A stretch of DNA of 5,266 bases from Desulfuromonadales bacterium (GTDB lineage: Bacteria; Desulfobacterota; Desulfuromonadia; Desulfuromonadales; BM103), in NCBI GenBank assembly GCA_029859485.1, contig JAOUDB010000217.1, positions 1-5,266 on the forward strand. The letters are read 5' to 3'. Below the pieces are notes generated by a model. That model was not told where the DNA came from. It was given only the letters and a program-made list of their open reading frames with translations, and searched no databases. This document shows, one piece after another, positions 1 to 5,266 of the stretch; the stretch's first letter is position 1, and each line of letters begins with the position of its first letter. A program made the translations under genes and the position numbers.

Positions 1-204
1 CCTTCCTGTGCAGCAAGAATCGCCGCGTCCGTTGAGGCCGGGATCCTGGGATTCCATATGTTTGAGAAAGGCCAACAGTTCTACGGCGGCGACGGCATTG
101 TCTCAAAAGGTGTGGAGAACACGATCAACAACATTGGCCGACTCGGCCGTGAAGGGATGCGAGAGACCGACAAAGAAATCATTCGCATTATGCTTGAAGA
201 CTAG
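1..204 (+). CDS. C-terminal fragment of an unidentified protein (5' end outside window)
   Basis: Frame 1 is open from the first base to a TAG at 202-204, giving the last 67 residues of a protein whose start lies to the left. The codons favour G or C in the third position, like the argS gene here, and a strong terminator follows 15 bases after the stop, so this frame is the real one. The tail is soluble and mixed in character. It has a Gly-rich stretch (FYGGDG, about residues 27-32) and ends in a charged segment ([14 protein letters not shown]). It reads like the conserved C-terminus of a metabolic enzyme, but I do not recognise the family and assign no function. It converges with the minus-strand thioredoxin-like gene. 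Confidence 0.75.
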   Translation, partial: PSCAARIAASVEAGILGFHMFEKGQQFYGGDGIVSKGVENTINNIGRLGREGMRETDKEIIRIMLED

Positions 205-219
205 CAGCAATACAGACAG

Positions 220-257
220 GAAAGCCCTAACCTGCGAAAGGCTGGGGCTTTCTTTTT
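220..257 (+). terminator. Rho-independent terminator of the left-edge gene
   Basis: The arms GAAAGCCC (220-227) and GGGCTTTC (245-252) form a perfect 8-bp stem, and the loop can pair further (CCT with AGG). Five Ts follow at 253-257. It begins 15 bases after the TAG of the plus-strand gene, where a terminator is expected. On the minus strand the hairpin has no good T tract, so it is a poor terminator for the convergent gene at 275-529. Confidence 0.88.
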
Positions 258-274
258 ACCGAAAGTCGTTACAT

Positions 275-529
275 TTAAGAATAGAGATGAGGTTTCTTGC
301 TAAAGATCAGCATCAGGTCTCGAACAGAACAATCACTTCTTGCGGAAACAATAAGGCCATTAATACGAATTTTGAGCAAGCCATCACAATCAATACCAGG
401 GTCACGTCTTTTGGGGTCATGATGAGATAAGACTTCTGAGTTAAGATAAAGATCAGCAACAGCCTGGCATACCTTCCCTTTCAAAAGCCCGCAATCAAGG
501 CAACCATCGCAGAGTATTTCTATAATCAT
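275..529 (-). CDS. Small thioredoxin-fold-like redox protein, CxxCxxC
   Basis: An 84-residue protein laid out like the small thioredoxin-like 'redox-active disulfide' proteins of anaerobes. It has a first beta strand (MIIEIL), a Cys cluster C7-x2-C10-x2-C13, a helix (about 15-29), a second strand (about 31-36), and an I-N-G-x-I-V-S-A strand pair (56-63) before a final helix (68-76). In the known family the segment before the I-N-G motif is usually S/T-T-P-A-L with a cis-proline; here it is C48-D-G-L-L, so the proline is absent. There are six Cys in all (7, 10, 13, 21, 48, 67). Thiol-disulfide exchange is the family role; metal binding by the CxxCxxC is an alternative. The ATG at 529-527 has GGTGGA at 538-533, a usable but close ribosome binding site. 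It appears to be a single-gene unit facing the left-edge gene. The family call is from fold pattern only. Confidence 0.68.
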   Translation of the reverse strand: MIIEILCDGCLDCGLLKGKVCQAVADLYLNSEVLSHHDPKRRDPGIDCDGLLKIRINGLIVSARSDCSVRDLMLIFSKKPHLYS

Positions 530-634
530 TTTTCCACCATCAAAAAAAACTCGGACTCACAATGGGAAATGCGAGGCATCGTTGCTTGCAATGTGATCCA
601 ACTATCACTGAGAAAAATCACCTAAAGGGTTATA

Positions 635-653
635 TATTGTCAATTTGACAATA
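635..653. promoter_or_regulatory. Perfect 19-bp palindrome, probable repressor/activator operator
   Basis: TATTGTCAA-T-TTGACAATA is a perfect inverted repeat with 9-base arms around one central base. Odd-length perfect palindromes of this kind are typical binding sites of dimeric bacterial regulators. It lies 106 to 124 bases upstream of the start codon of the thioredoxin-like gene, the only gene it could directly control on the minus strand. On that strand, hexamers TTGTCG and GACAAT spaced 17 bases apart overlap it and could be a weak promoter. No regulator gene is adjacent, so the cognate factor is unknown. The arms are too short and AT-rich, and lack a T tract, to suggest a terminator. 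Confidence 0.5.
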
Positions 654-750
654 CTTGACGACAAAGAAGACAATGACTTCGTCGTACGGACACATAACAA
701 TGGCAACACTTTTCCACGTGACCTTGAAAATGGGGGTTAAGTCGCTTCAT
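640..750 (-). CDS. Possible 36-residue Cys-rich zinc-ribbon-like mini-protein
   Basis: An ATG at 750-748 opens 36 codons ending in TGA at 642-640. AGGG lies six bases before the ATG and could act as a ribosome binding site. The peptide has the pattern C15-x2-C18-x8-C27-x2-C30, with H17 and H26 beside the Cys pairs, and a basic R-R between them. Two CxxC knuckles are the usual spacing of a small zinc ribbon. It reads toward the thioredoxin-like gene and its stop falls inside the 19-bp palindrome. An ORF this short can occur by chance, a plus-strand ORF of similar length overlaps it, and no family is recognised, so it is only a candidate. Confidence 0.15.
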   Translation of the reverse strand: MKRLNPHFQGHVEKCCHCYVSVRRSHCLLCRQVLSN

Positions 751-823
751 AAATGGCCCTATCAAAAAGTAGCCATATTGCGGCTTGGAAGTCGTGATTT
801 GTAAGGCTTAAATTAAGGAAATG

Positions 824-1588
824 TTAATCATTTGGAGCGAATACACCATCAGGCAAAGCCTGATTAAGCTTAAGCCGGGTAATTGAGAGGACGGAGATAT
901 TTTTCCCGCCAGCAAAATTGTTGAGTGTAAGAGGAAACACTGCGCCATCAACTGTTTTGAAATTGTCATACTCTGTACCTAAAATACTACTCCCCATTCC
1001 ACCCATGTCGAACCTTGCTTCAACACGGCGGATGAGATGTGTCTCGAAATCTATGTAAACTTTTAAAGTGGGGGCGTTCGCCAACTCAATAAGCAATATC
1101 TCCATTGGCCGTCCATGAAGTTCTTCAACTCCTCTGTGAACAGCTTTTGCGGAACCATCAGCCAGGCTCATCGGCAAATCAAGATAACCATATTGGTAAC
1201 GCATAGATGAAAGAGAAACAGGCTTAGCTGCACTGAGCCGGTCGCCGCTACCCTGTAACCCTCTGCCATGACTTAGGATCCTCACCTCTCCACCTCGTTC
1301 TGGCATAATGTCTATTCTTAACTCACCGGGCCGACGCATTGTTCTGGCATAGCCACCGGAGGTTTTGCGCAGAAAATCGTCAATCCGGCCATGTGCTGAA
1401 ACGGTTTTAATTTTTAAGACGTTATTTTTGCCACCATAAGCTTCCAGAACATTATTTACGGTCCTCTGCAGTTGCCCTTCATATGCATGGACATGAACAC
1501 TGACGAGTTGAAATAATACCGAGAAAAGTATCAAACAGAGAACTTCTAAAGAGCTGAGATCACTCTTTGACAGGCGAAAAACAAACAA
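824..1588 (-). CDS. Exported LolA-like (outer-membrane lipoprotein-sorting type) protein
   Basis: A 254-residue protein from a TTG start at 1588-1586, chosen because AAGGAGG lies just five bases upstream (1600-1594). A GTG at 1624-1622 would add 12 residues but has only a weak ribosome site. The N-terminus has a long n-region with Arg5 and Lys8, a hydrophobic core (about 16-31) and a likely signal peptidase I site after V-H-A35. The mature part begins with a helix containing L-E-A-Y-G-G. Beta-rich segments follow, with repeated basic/hydrophobic strands such as R-R-P-G-E-L-R-I-D-I and L-K-V-Y-I-D-F-E-T-H-L-I-R-R-V. This matches periplasmic half-barrel proteins of the LolA/LolB/RseB class, which bind acyl chains or lipids. 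There is no lipobox Cys at the cleavage site. It is probably a lone transcription unit, since a terminator separates it from the Sel1 gene upstream. The LolA-fold call is by family style; the cargo is unknown. Confidence 0.8.
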   Translation of the reverse strand: MFVFRLSKSDLSSLEVLCLILFSVLFQLVSVHVHAYEGQLQRTVNNVLEAYGGKNNVLKIKTVSAHGRIDDFLRKTSGGYARTMRRPGELRIDIMPERGGEVRILSHGRGLQGSGDRLSAAKPVSLSSMRYQYGYLDLPMSLADGSAKAVHRGVEELHGRPMEILLIELANAPTLKVYIDFETHLIRRVEARFDMGGMGSSILGTEYDNFKTVDGAVFPLTLNNFAGGKNISVLSITRLKLNQALPDGVFAPND

Positions 1589-1593
1589 AGCGA

Positions 1594-1600
1594 CCTCCTT
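1594..1600 (-). promoter_or_regulatory. Ribosome binding site deciding the TTG start of the LolA-like gene
   Basis: On the minus strand the site reads AAGGAGG, a perfect anti-16S match, with a five-base spacer (TCGCT) before TTG at 1588-1586. The upstream GTG at 1624-1622 is preceded only by TTAGA. A perfect site inside the longer reading frame argues that translation starts at the TTG. Confidence 0.7.
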
Positions 1601-1672
1601 CGTAATCAAGGTTGCAAATGACACTCTAACGAAATGATTTTATCGATCAAAGTTGGCGTTTAATAATGAGTG

Positions 1673-1708
1673 AAAAAACTGCAGGCACCCCTTCCCTGGG
1701 GGCCATGC
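1673..1708 (-). terminator. Rho-independent terminator of the Sel1-repeat gene
   Basis: On the minus strand GCA-GGCCCC-type arms (1708-1698 and 1691-1681) pair over about 11 bp with one single-base bulge on each side, around a six-base loop. AGTTTTTT follows at 1680-1673. It sits 29 bases after the TAA of the Sel1 gene and ahead of the LolA-like gene, so the two are likely transcribed separately. Confidence 0.8.
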
Positions 1709-1736
1709 AATCCAGATCCTACGCAAAACAAATGAG

Positions 1737-2510
1737 TTATTTCCCTTGATTGCTTATTTCAGAATTTAACTCATAAGCCATTCTTTGTCCTGCTTCAATT
1801 TGTCTTTTTGTCATCATGCCGGTCAACTCACGCAGGTGGGATTGAGCTATGGCGTTATTTTGTTTGGCTGCCAGGCTTAGCCATGCAAATGCCTCAATCA
1901 TGTCTTCTTCATTATTTTTCCCGGCATAAATCTGAAAGCCTAAATTGCTTTGCGCTAAAACATATCCTTGTGAAGCGGCTAATCGATACCATTTCTTAGC
2001 CTCTGCTATGTTTTGTTCGACCCCTTGCCCCATTTCATACAATCTTCCAAGTGAGTTCTGGGCTTCAGCCAAACCATGAAGAGCCGCCTCTCGATAAAAG
2101 GTAAAGGCCTTGACAGTATCCTGTTTCACTCCAGTGCCTGACTCGTACATTAGCCCAAGATTGAATTGCGAAAGTAAGTCTCCTGCGTTTGCGGCTCGCT
2201 GATACCATAGCGCTGCTTCGGCGGGATTCCTTTTAACCCCGATTCCAGCAGAATACATTTGGCCAAGATTGTATTGAGCTCCTGCATGACCATGCTCTGC
2301 AGCTTTAAGCCACAATAATCTGGCTTGGTCATAATTTTTCTCCACGCCATCACCTGTCACATAACGGACAGCAAGTTCATTTAGTTCAGAGGGGCTCAAT
2401 TCATGAGCGGTTGCTATAACATTTTTCAGAGGAGCCCCATCACCAGCCCATGACTGAACAAAAAACGACGTTGAGAGCGAAAGTAAAATTGCAAGAAATA
2501 ATATTCTCAT
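1737..2510 (-). CDS. Exported Sel1-repeat (SLR/TPR-like) protein
   Basis: A 257-residue protein with a signal peptide (hydrophobic core about 3-18, likely cut after W-A22), so it is probably periplasmic. The rest is a solenoid of Sel1-like repeats with a regular 36-residue period at about 39-74, 75-110, 111-146 and 147-182, plus a fifth, divergent repeat at 183-219. Each has the hallmarks A-Q-x-N/S-L-G-x-x-Y, G-x-G-V and A-x-x-W/F-Y-x-x-A-A-x-x-G. The C-terminal helix (about 226-250) resembles the cap with an M-T-x-x-Q motif common in this family. Sel1 proteins are protein-protein interaction scaffolds, often in envelope stress or signalling; the partner cannot be read from sequence. The ATG at 2510-2508 has GGAAGG ten bases upstream (2526-2521). 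A terminator follows the gene. I see no clear promoter in the 70 bases upstream. Confidence 0.93.
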   Translation of the reverse strand: MRILFLAILLSLSTSFFVQSWAGDGAPLKNVIATAHELSPSELNELAVRYVTGDGVEKNYDQARLLWLKAAEHGHAGAQYNLGQMYSAGIGVKRNPAEAALWYQRAANAGDLLSQFNLGLMYESGTGVKQDTVKAFTFYREAALHGLAEAQNSLGRLYEMGQGVEQNIAEAKKWYRLAASQGYVLAQSNLGFQIYAGKNNEEDMIEAFAWLSLAAKQNNAIAQSHLRELTGMMTKRQIEAGQRMAYELNSEISNQGK

Positions 2511-2548
2511 AGGGAAAGAACCTTCCAGGTGGTGTAACCATCGAAATT

Positions 2549-2576
2549 AAAAAAGCCCCACAGCCAAAGGAGGGGG
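2549..2576 (-). terminator. Weak terminator-like hairpin upstream of the Sel1 gene
   Basis: On the minus strand four C (within 2576-2572) pair with GGGG (2559-2556), an inner CC-TTT-GG (2570-2564) adds a short stem, and C plus six T follow (2555-2549). The stem is interrupted and short, so the call is tentative. If real, it ends a transcript from the 2581-2832 stretch or backs up tRNA termination. Confidence 0.4.
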
Positions 2577-2580
2577 ATGA

Positions 2581-2832
2581 CTACGCGGCACTGTCTTTCA
2601 GTAAGCAAACGGTTATTTGTCTGCCCACACATACTCTAACATCCTCTTCGCGTCTCCGTCTATTCGCCCGACCCTGAAATGTCAGCAGTCGTGATCCGTT
2701 GAAAAAAGTGAGCCTTAAGAGGGGCACATGTTCTTTGCCTGGCCGCTTGATGCCCTTTTGACAGATCTTGGTGTTTTTCAGTTCGAGCTCTGGATAGATT
2801 GGGACAAAGGGACATGAAAGGGTAAGGTGCAA
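2581..2832 (-). CDS. Doubtful 83-residue ORF in the tRNA-Sel1 gap
   Basis: An open frame of 83 codons from a TTG at 2832-2830 to TAG at 2583-2581. The product is basic, with an Arg run (R-A-N-R-R-R-R-E-E, about 55-63), three Cys, no signal peptide and no recognised domain. Against it: the start is TTG, it begins at the T tract of the tRNA terminator, the ribosome site (AGGT, nine bases upstream) is poor, and I cannot see a promoter. For it: a terminator-like hairpin starts five bases after the stop. Otherwise the 363 bases between the tRNA and the Sel1 gene hold nothing I recognise; this could equally be decayed sequence or an untranslated region. Confidence 0.18.
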   Translation of the reverse strand: MHLTLSCPFVPIYPELELKNTKICQKGIKRPGKEHVPLLRLTFFNGSRLLTFQGRANRRRREEDVRVCVGRQITVCLLKDSAA

Positions 2833-2865
2833 ACAAAAAGGACCTGCAAGTTAATGCAAGTCCTT
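2831..2865 (-). terminator. Rho-independent terminator of the initiator tRNA gene
   Basis: Minus-strand arms AAGGAC (2865-2860) and GTCCTT (2843-2838) pair, continued inward by a U.G wobble and TGCA/TGCA, giving an 11-bp stem with a six-base loop (TTAACT). TTTTTGTTT follows on the transcript, partly overlapping the stem base (2839-2831). It begins eight bases after the tRNA CCA end. Confidence 0.9.
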
Positions 2866-2873
2866 GATTTTAT

Positions 2874-2950
<77 letters not shown>

Positions 2951-2962
2951 ACAGAATTTTGA

Positions 2963-2991
2963 AATTTACCCGTCCCCCCTGATGATGTCAA
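2963..2991 (-). promoter_or_regulatory. Sigma70-type promoter of the tRNA-fMet gene
   Basis: The minus strand has a perfect -35 TTGACA (2991-2986), an exact 17-base spacer (containing a run of six G) and a -10 TAAATT (2968-2963). The tRNA 5' end lies 12 bases beyond the -10, which allows a short leader removed by RNase P. The spacing and place make this the evident tRNA promoter. It starts 15 bases after the SPOR gene stop. Confidence 0.8.
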
Positions 2992-3006
2992 GAAAAAACT
3001 CACCCC

Positions 3007-3669
3007 TTATCGCTTCCTGACAAGAGCTGTCAAGCGCTCTTTTTCCTTCAATAGAGCAGCAGCAGTGTCGGCTCCCTCTCGGCTACTATATGGCCCGGCC
3101 AAGACCCTGTACCAGACCCCCTTGTCGCCAAGATCAGCGGTCTCGATAAAGGTTGAAAGTTTATATAGCTTAAGCCGAGCAGCCAAACCCTTGGCGTCAT
3201 CACCGGTACGAAAAGAAGCGATCTGCACAACAAAAGAACCTTCAGCAGAAACGGTCGGCACGGTTGCCCGCTTAGGCGTAGCAGCAACCGGCTTCACCTC
3301 TGTTTTCTTGGCGTCACGCTTATGTTTCGCCTGCACCGCCTTTGTCGGCTGCTCTGGTGGCAGATTGATGCCACTGCCAAGGGGAGCCTGATTGCCCTTC
3401 GGCAGGTTGTCATAAAAGGTTAATCGCTCGGGTTTTTCCGGCACCGTTTCTTCCTGCGGAGGCGGCGGAGGCACAACCTGGGTCACCTTGGCAGGTATTG
3501 AGGAATCCACCTCTGCGACAAGCCCCTGACTAGAAATATTCCTTTGCCCGAACATCACCCCAAGAGAAAAGCTGACAGCTGCGACTGCAATGATCAACAC
3601 AACAATCAACATTAGCTGCTTGCGTTCGATGCGTCGCTGAGTTCTCGATACAACCGGTTGCACCATCAT
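3007..3669 (-). CDS. Inner-membrane SPOR-domain protein
   Basis: A 220-residue protein from ATG at 3669-3667, chosen because GGAGG (3680-3676) lies six bases upstream. A longer frame from a TTG at 3714 would overlap argS by 23 bases and lacks a comparable site; a second ATG follows directly at 3666-3664. The order is a short basic cytoplasmic N-terminus (R-T-Q-R-R-I-E-R-K), one membrane helix (about 19-41), a Pro-rich periplasmic linker with five Pro (67-71), an L-T-F-Y-D-N-L-P-K-G motif (83-92) typical of this group, a Lys/Ala/Thr linker, and a C-terminal SPOR domain (about 145-220, starting F-V-V-Q-I-A-S-F and including W-Y-R-V-L-A-G-P-Y). SPOR domains bind denuded glycan strands at the septum, so a role in division or cell-wall remodelling is likely (FtsN/DedD-like architecture). 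It lies 22 bases after argS and is probably cotranscribed. Confidence 0.92.
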   Translation of the reverse strand: MMVQPVVSRTQRRIERKQLMLIVVLIIAVAAVSFSLGVMFGQRNISSQGLVAEVDSSIPAKVTQVVPPPPPQEETVPEKPERLTFYDNLPKGNQAPLGSGINLPPEQPTKAVQAKHKRDAKKTEVKPVAATPKRATVPTVSAEGSFVVQIASFRTGDDAKGLAARLKLYKLSTFIETADLGDKGVWYRVLAGPYSSREGADTAAALLKEKERLTALVRKR

Positions 3670-3675
3670 CCCCAC

Positions 3676-3680
3676 CCTCC
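3676..3680 (-). promoter_or_regulatory. Ribosome binding site deciding the SPOR gene start
   Basis: GGAGG on the minus strand sits six bases before the ATG at 3669-3667, in the 22-base gap after the argS stop codon. It favours the 220-residue product over the longer frame that starts inside argS. Confidence 0.7.
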
Positions 3681-3691
3681 GTGGCGAAACG

Positions 3692-5266
3692 TCACATTCG
3701 CTCCGGAGCGTCAACTCCGAGCAGGTTCAGTGCATTGGCGAGGACCGTTCGCACACCCTTGACGAGATAGAGCCGTGCCTGCGTCGTCGCCAGATCATCA
3801 ACCAGCACCCGCTGCCGGTTATAGTAACTGTGAAACTGGGACGCAAGCTCCTGAAGGAAGTAGACAATGCGGTGCGGCTCACGGTTCTGTGCTGCGTTAA
3901 CAACGGTTTCCGGGTAACGTGCCAGGTGCTTCGCCAGGGCCAGTTCCTCGGTGAGCGTCAAGCATGACAAATCTAGCGCCTCGCGTTCCAGAGTCACCAC
4001 ACCTTGCTCCTCAGCGTTGCGGCAAATGCTGCAGACCCGAGCATGAGCGTACTGCACATAGTAAACAGGGTTGTCATTGCTTTGCCGCTTGGCCAATTCA
4101 AGGTCAAAATCAAGCTGGCTGTCTGCCCGCCTAAGCAGGAAGATAAAACGACAGGCATCTTTCCCGACCTCGTCTACCACTTCGCGCAAAGTCACAAACT
4201 CACCCGAGCGAGTGCTCATGGCGACCGGCTCCCCTTCGCGCAGCAAGCTAACCAGTTGCACTAGGATGATCTGCAAATCATCGGGGTTGCGACCCAAGCC
4301 ATTCACGACGGCCTTCATCCGTTGAACGTAACCATGGTGGTCAGCGCCTAAGACATCAATGACAGTGTCGAAACCACGACTGAACTTTTCCAGGTGGTAG
4401 GCAACGTCTGAGGCGAAGTAAGTTGTTTCTCCATTTGAACGAACTAGAACACGATCCTTGTCATCACCAAAATCGGTGGTGCGAAACCAGACAGCACCAT
4501 CCTTTTCATAGGACAGGCCCTTCTCCTTCAGAACTTTAAGTCCGTTAGAAACTTCATCGCGATCAAACAGTCCCTGCTCACTGTACCATCGGTCAAAGGT
4601 AATACCGAACGCCTCGAGGTCGTCCCGGATACCCGCCAGGATACGGTCACCACCGAAGCAGCCGAGTGATTTGATTGCCTCGTTCTCGTCCAGCTCAAGG
4701 TAGCGAGTCCCTTCAGCCCCATGAATCTCTTTGGCGAGGTCGAGGATATAGTCCCCCTGGTAACAATCATCAGGGAACTCAACCTGCTCACCACACACCT
4801 GCCGATAACGCAACAAGAGCGAGAGGCCAAGGGTACGCATCTGGTTGCCTGCGTCGTTTACATAGTACTCACGCTGGACTTCATAGCCGGCCGCCTGCAG
4901 GACTGAAGCGACCACGTCGCCTGTTGCGGCACCGCGGCCATGACCGATATGCAAAGGGCCGGTTGGGTTCGCACTGACGAACTCGACCTGGACCTTTTGG
5001 CCCTCACCTACCTGAGAGAGGCCATAGTCTTTCCCCTTCACGGTGATCTCGTCAAGAACTTCATACCAACAACCTGGCGCCAGGGTAAAATTGATAAATC
5101 CCGGCCCTGCGATCTCAACCTTGCTCAAGAAATCACAACCATCGAGAGCTTCGACCAGGGCTTCAGCAATCTGCCGAGGTGATTTCTTTTCAGCGCGTGC
5201 CATAGTCATGGCCAGATTAGAGGCAAAATCACCGTGATCAGGGTTTCCCGGGATTTCAATCTGCAC
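3692..5266 (-). CDS. argS: Arginyl-tRNA synthetase, N-terminus cut by window edge
   Basis: The visible 525 codons (524 residues plus TGA at 3694-3692) lack roughly the first 30-40 residues of the usual ~560. The GTG at the very edge is an internal Val, because the frame enters in the conserved E-I-P-x-N-P-x-H-G-D-F-A block of the N-terminal domain. The class I catalytic core follows, with S-A-N-P-T-G-P-L-H-I-G-H at about 98-109 (HIGH signature). At 350-360 is A-M-S-T-R-S-G-E-F-V-T-L, the variant of the KMSKS loop seen in many ArgS, where the second Lys is missing. The C-terminal DALR anticodon-binding domain runs from about 400 to the end, closing with L-N-L-L-G-V-x-A-P-E-R-M. The enzyme charges tRNA-Arg with arginine using ATP in the cytoplasm. 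It is the first visible gene of a likely argS-SPOR operon. No frameshift is seen. Confidence 0.97.
   Translation of the reverse strand: MQIEIPGNPDHGDFASNLAMTMARAEKKSPRQIAEALVEALDGCDFLSKVEIAGPGFINFTLAPGCWYEVLDEITVKGKDYGLSQVGEGQKVQVEFVSANPTGPLHIGHGRGAATGDVVASVLQAAGYEVQREYYVNDAGNQMRTLGLSLLLRYRQVCGEQVEFPDDCYQGDYILDLAKEIHGAEGTRYLELDENEAIKSLGCFGGDRILAGIRDDLEAFGITFDRWYSEQGLFDRDEVSNGLKVLKEKGLSYEKDGAVWFRTTDFGDDKDRVLVRSNGETTYFASDVAYHLEKFSRGFDTVIDVLGADHHGYVQRMKAVVNGLGRNPDDLQIILVQLVSLLREGEPVAMSTRSGEFVTLREVVDEVGKDACRFIFLLRRADSQLDFDLELAKRQSNDNPVYYVQYAHARVCSICRNAEEQGVVTLEREALDLSCLTLTEELALAKHLARYPETVVNAAQNREPHRIVYFLQELASQFHSYYNRQRVLVDDLATTQARLYLVKGVRTVLANALNLLGVDAPERM

Larger units (their letters stand above)
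530..823. other. Intergenic region between the thioredoxin-like and LolA-like genes
   Basis: This 294-base AT-rich gap has no recognisable gene. It carries the upstream control region of the minus-strand thioredoxin-like gene. Within it are a perfect 19-bp palindrome (635-653), a shorter inverted repeat GTGAT-N6-ATCAC (593-608) and a doubtful Cys-rich mini-ORF (640-750). I see no convincing terminator directly after the LolA-like gene: only CTTAA/TTAAG-type symmetry near 807-816, without a T tract. Confidence 0.6.

Noticed and set aside
8..430. Plus-strand 140-codon ORF
   Set aside because: It overlaps the better-supported frame-1 gene end, runs straight through the terminator at 220-257 and then antisense to the thioredoxin-like gene; its composition is Ser/Thr/Arg-rich, as expected of a shadow frame.
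582..591. Short TTGC-NN-GCAA dyad
   Set aside because: Only four-base arms; expected by chance in a stretch of this length.
673..804. Plus-strand 43-codon ORF in the intergenic gap
   Set aside because: It has no ribosome site and no recognised motif, and no plus-strand gene context follows; probably chance.
2150..2353. Minus-strand 67-codon ORF within the Sel1 gene
   Set aside because: It is an alternate frame of the repetitive Sel1-repeat coding sequence, which fully explains it.
2992..3006. Run of six T on the minus strand just after the SPOR stop codon as a terminator
   Set aside because: No adequate GC stem precedes it; only a three-base CTC/GAG pairing is possible, so the T run alone is not called.
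4004..5237. Several plus-strand ORFs opposite argS, and a minus-strand ORF at 4528-4830
   Set aside because: The intact argS reading frame with HIGH and KMSKS-like motifs and a DALR domain explains the region; the others lack starts with ribosome sites and recognisable domains.

Overview
The window looks like a chromosomal segment from a Gram-negative, probably anaerobic deltaproteobacterium of the Desulfuromonas/Geobacter/Pelobacter type. This is inferred from the style of the ArgS and SPOR proteins, the argS-SPOR-tRNA order and the LolA-like protein; no search was run. Apart from a partial gene at the extreme left, everything is on the minus strand, so the natural reading order is right to left.

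Right half (5266 to 2831), housekeeping. The arginyl-tRNA synthetase gene argS is cut by the window edge and lacks its N-terminus. It is followed 22 bases later by a gene for an inner-membrane-anchored protein with a C-terminal SPOR (septal peptidoglycan-binding) domain. Next comes an initiator tRNA-fMet gene with its own near-consensus sigma70-type promoter and a clear rho-independent terminator.

Middle (2830 to 824), envelope genes in separate transcription units. A 360-base stretch holds only a doubtful 83-codon ORF and a weak terminator-like hairpin. It is followed by an exported Sel1-repeat protein with its own terminator, then an exported LolA-like protein. The LolA-like gene probably starts at a TTG codon just after a perfect AAGGAGG ribosome binding site, not at the upstream GTG.

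Left part (823 to 1). An intergenic region of nearly 300 bases contains a perfect 19-bp palindrome and a very small Cys-rich ORF with zinc-ribbon spacing. It lies upstream of an 84-residue thioredoxin-fold-like protein that has a CxxCxxC motif but lacks the usual cis-proline. That gene converges with the 3' end of an unidentified plus-strand gene (1-204), which ends at a rho-independent terminator.

Most of the window is ordinary. No mobile element, CRISPR array or obvious multi-gene novel system is visible. The least explained part is the thioredoxin-like gene with its upstream palindrome and Cys-rich mini-ORF (about 275-750). Second is the stretch between two terminator-like hairpins at 2549-2865.
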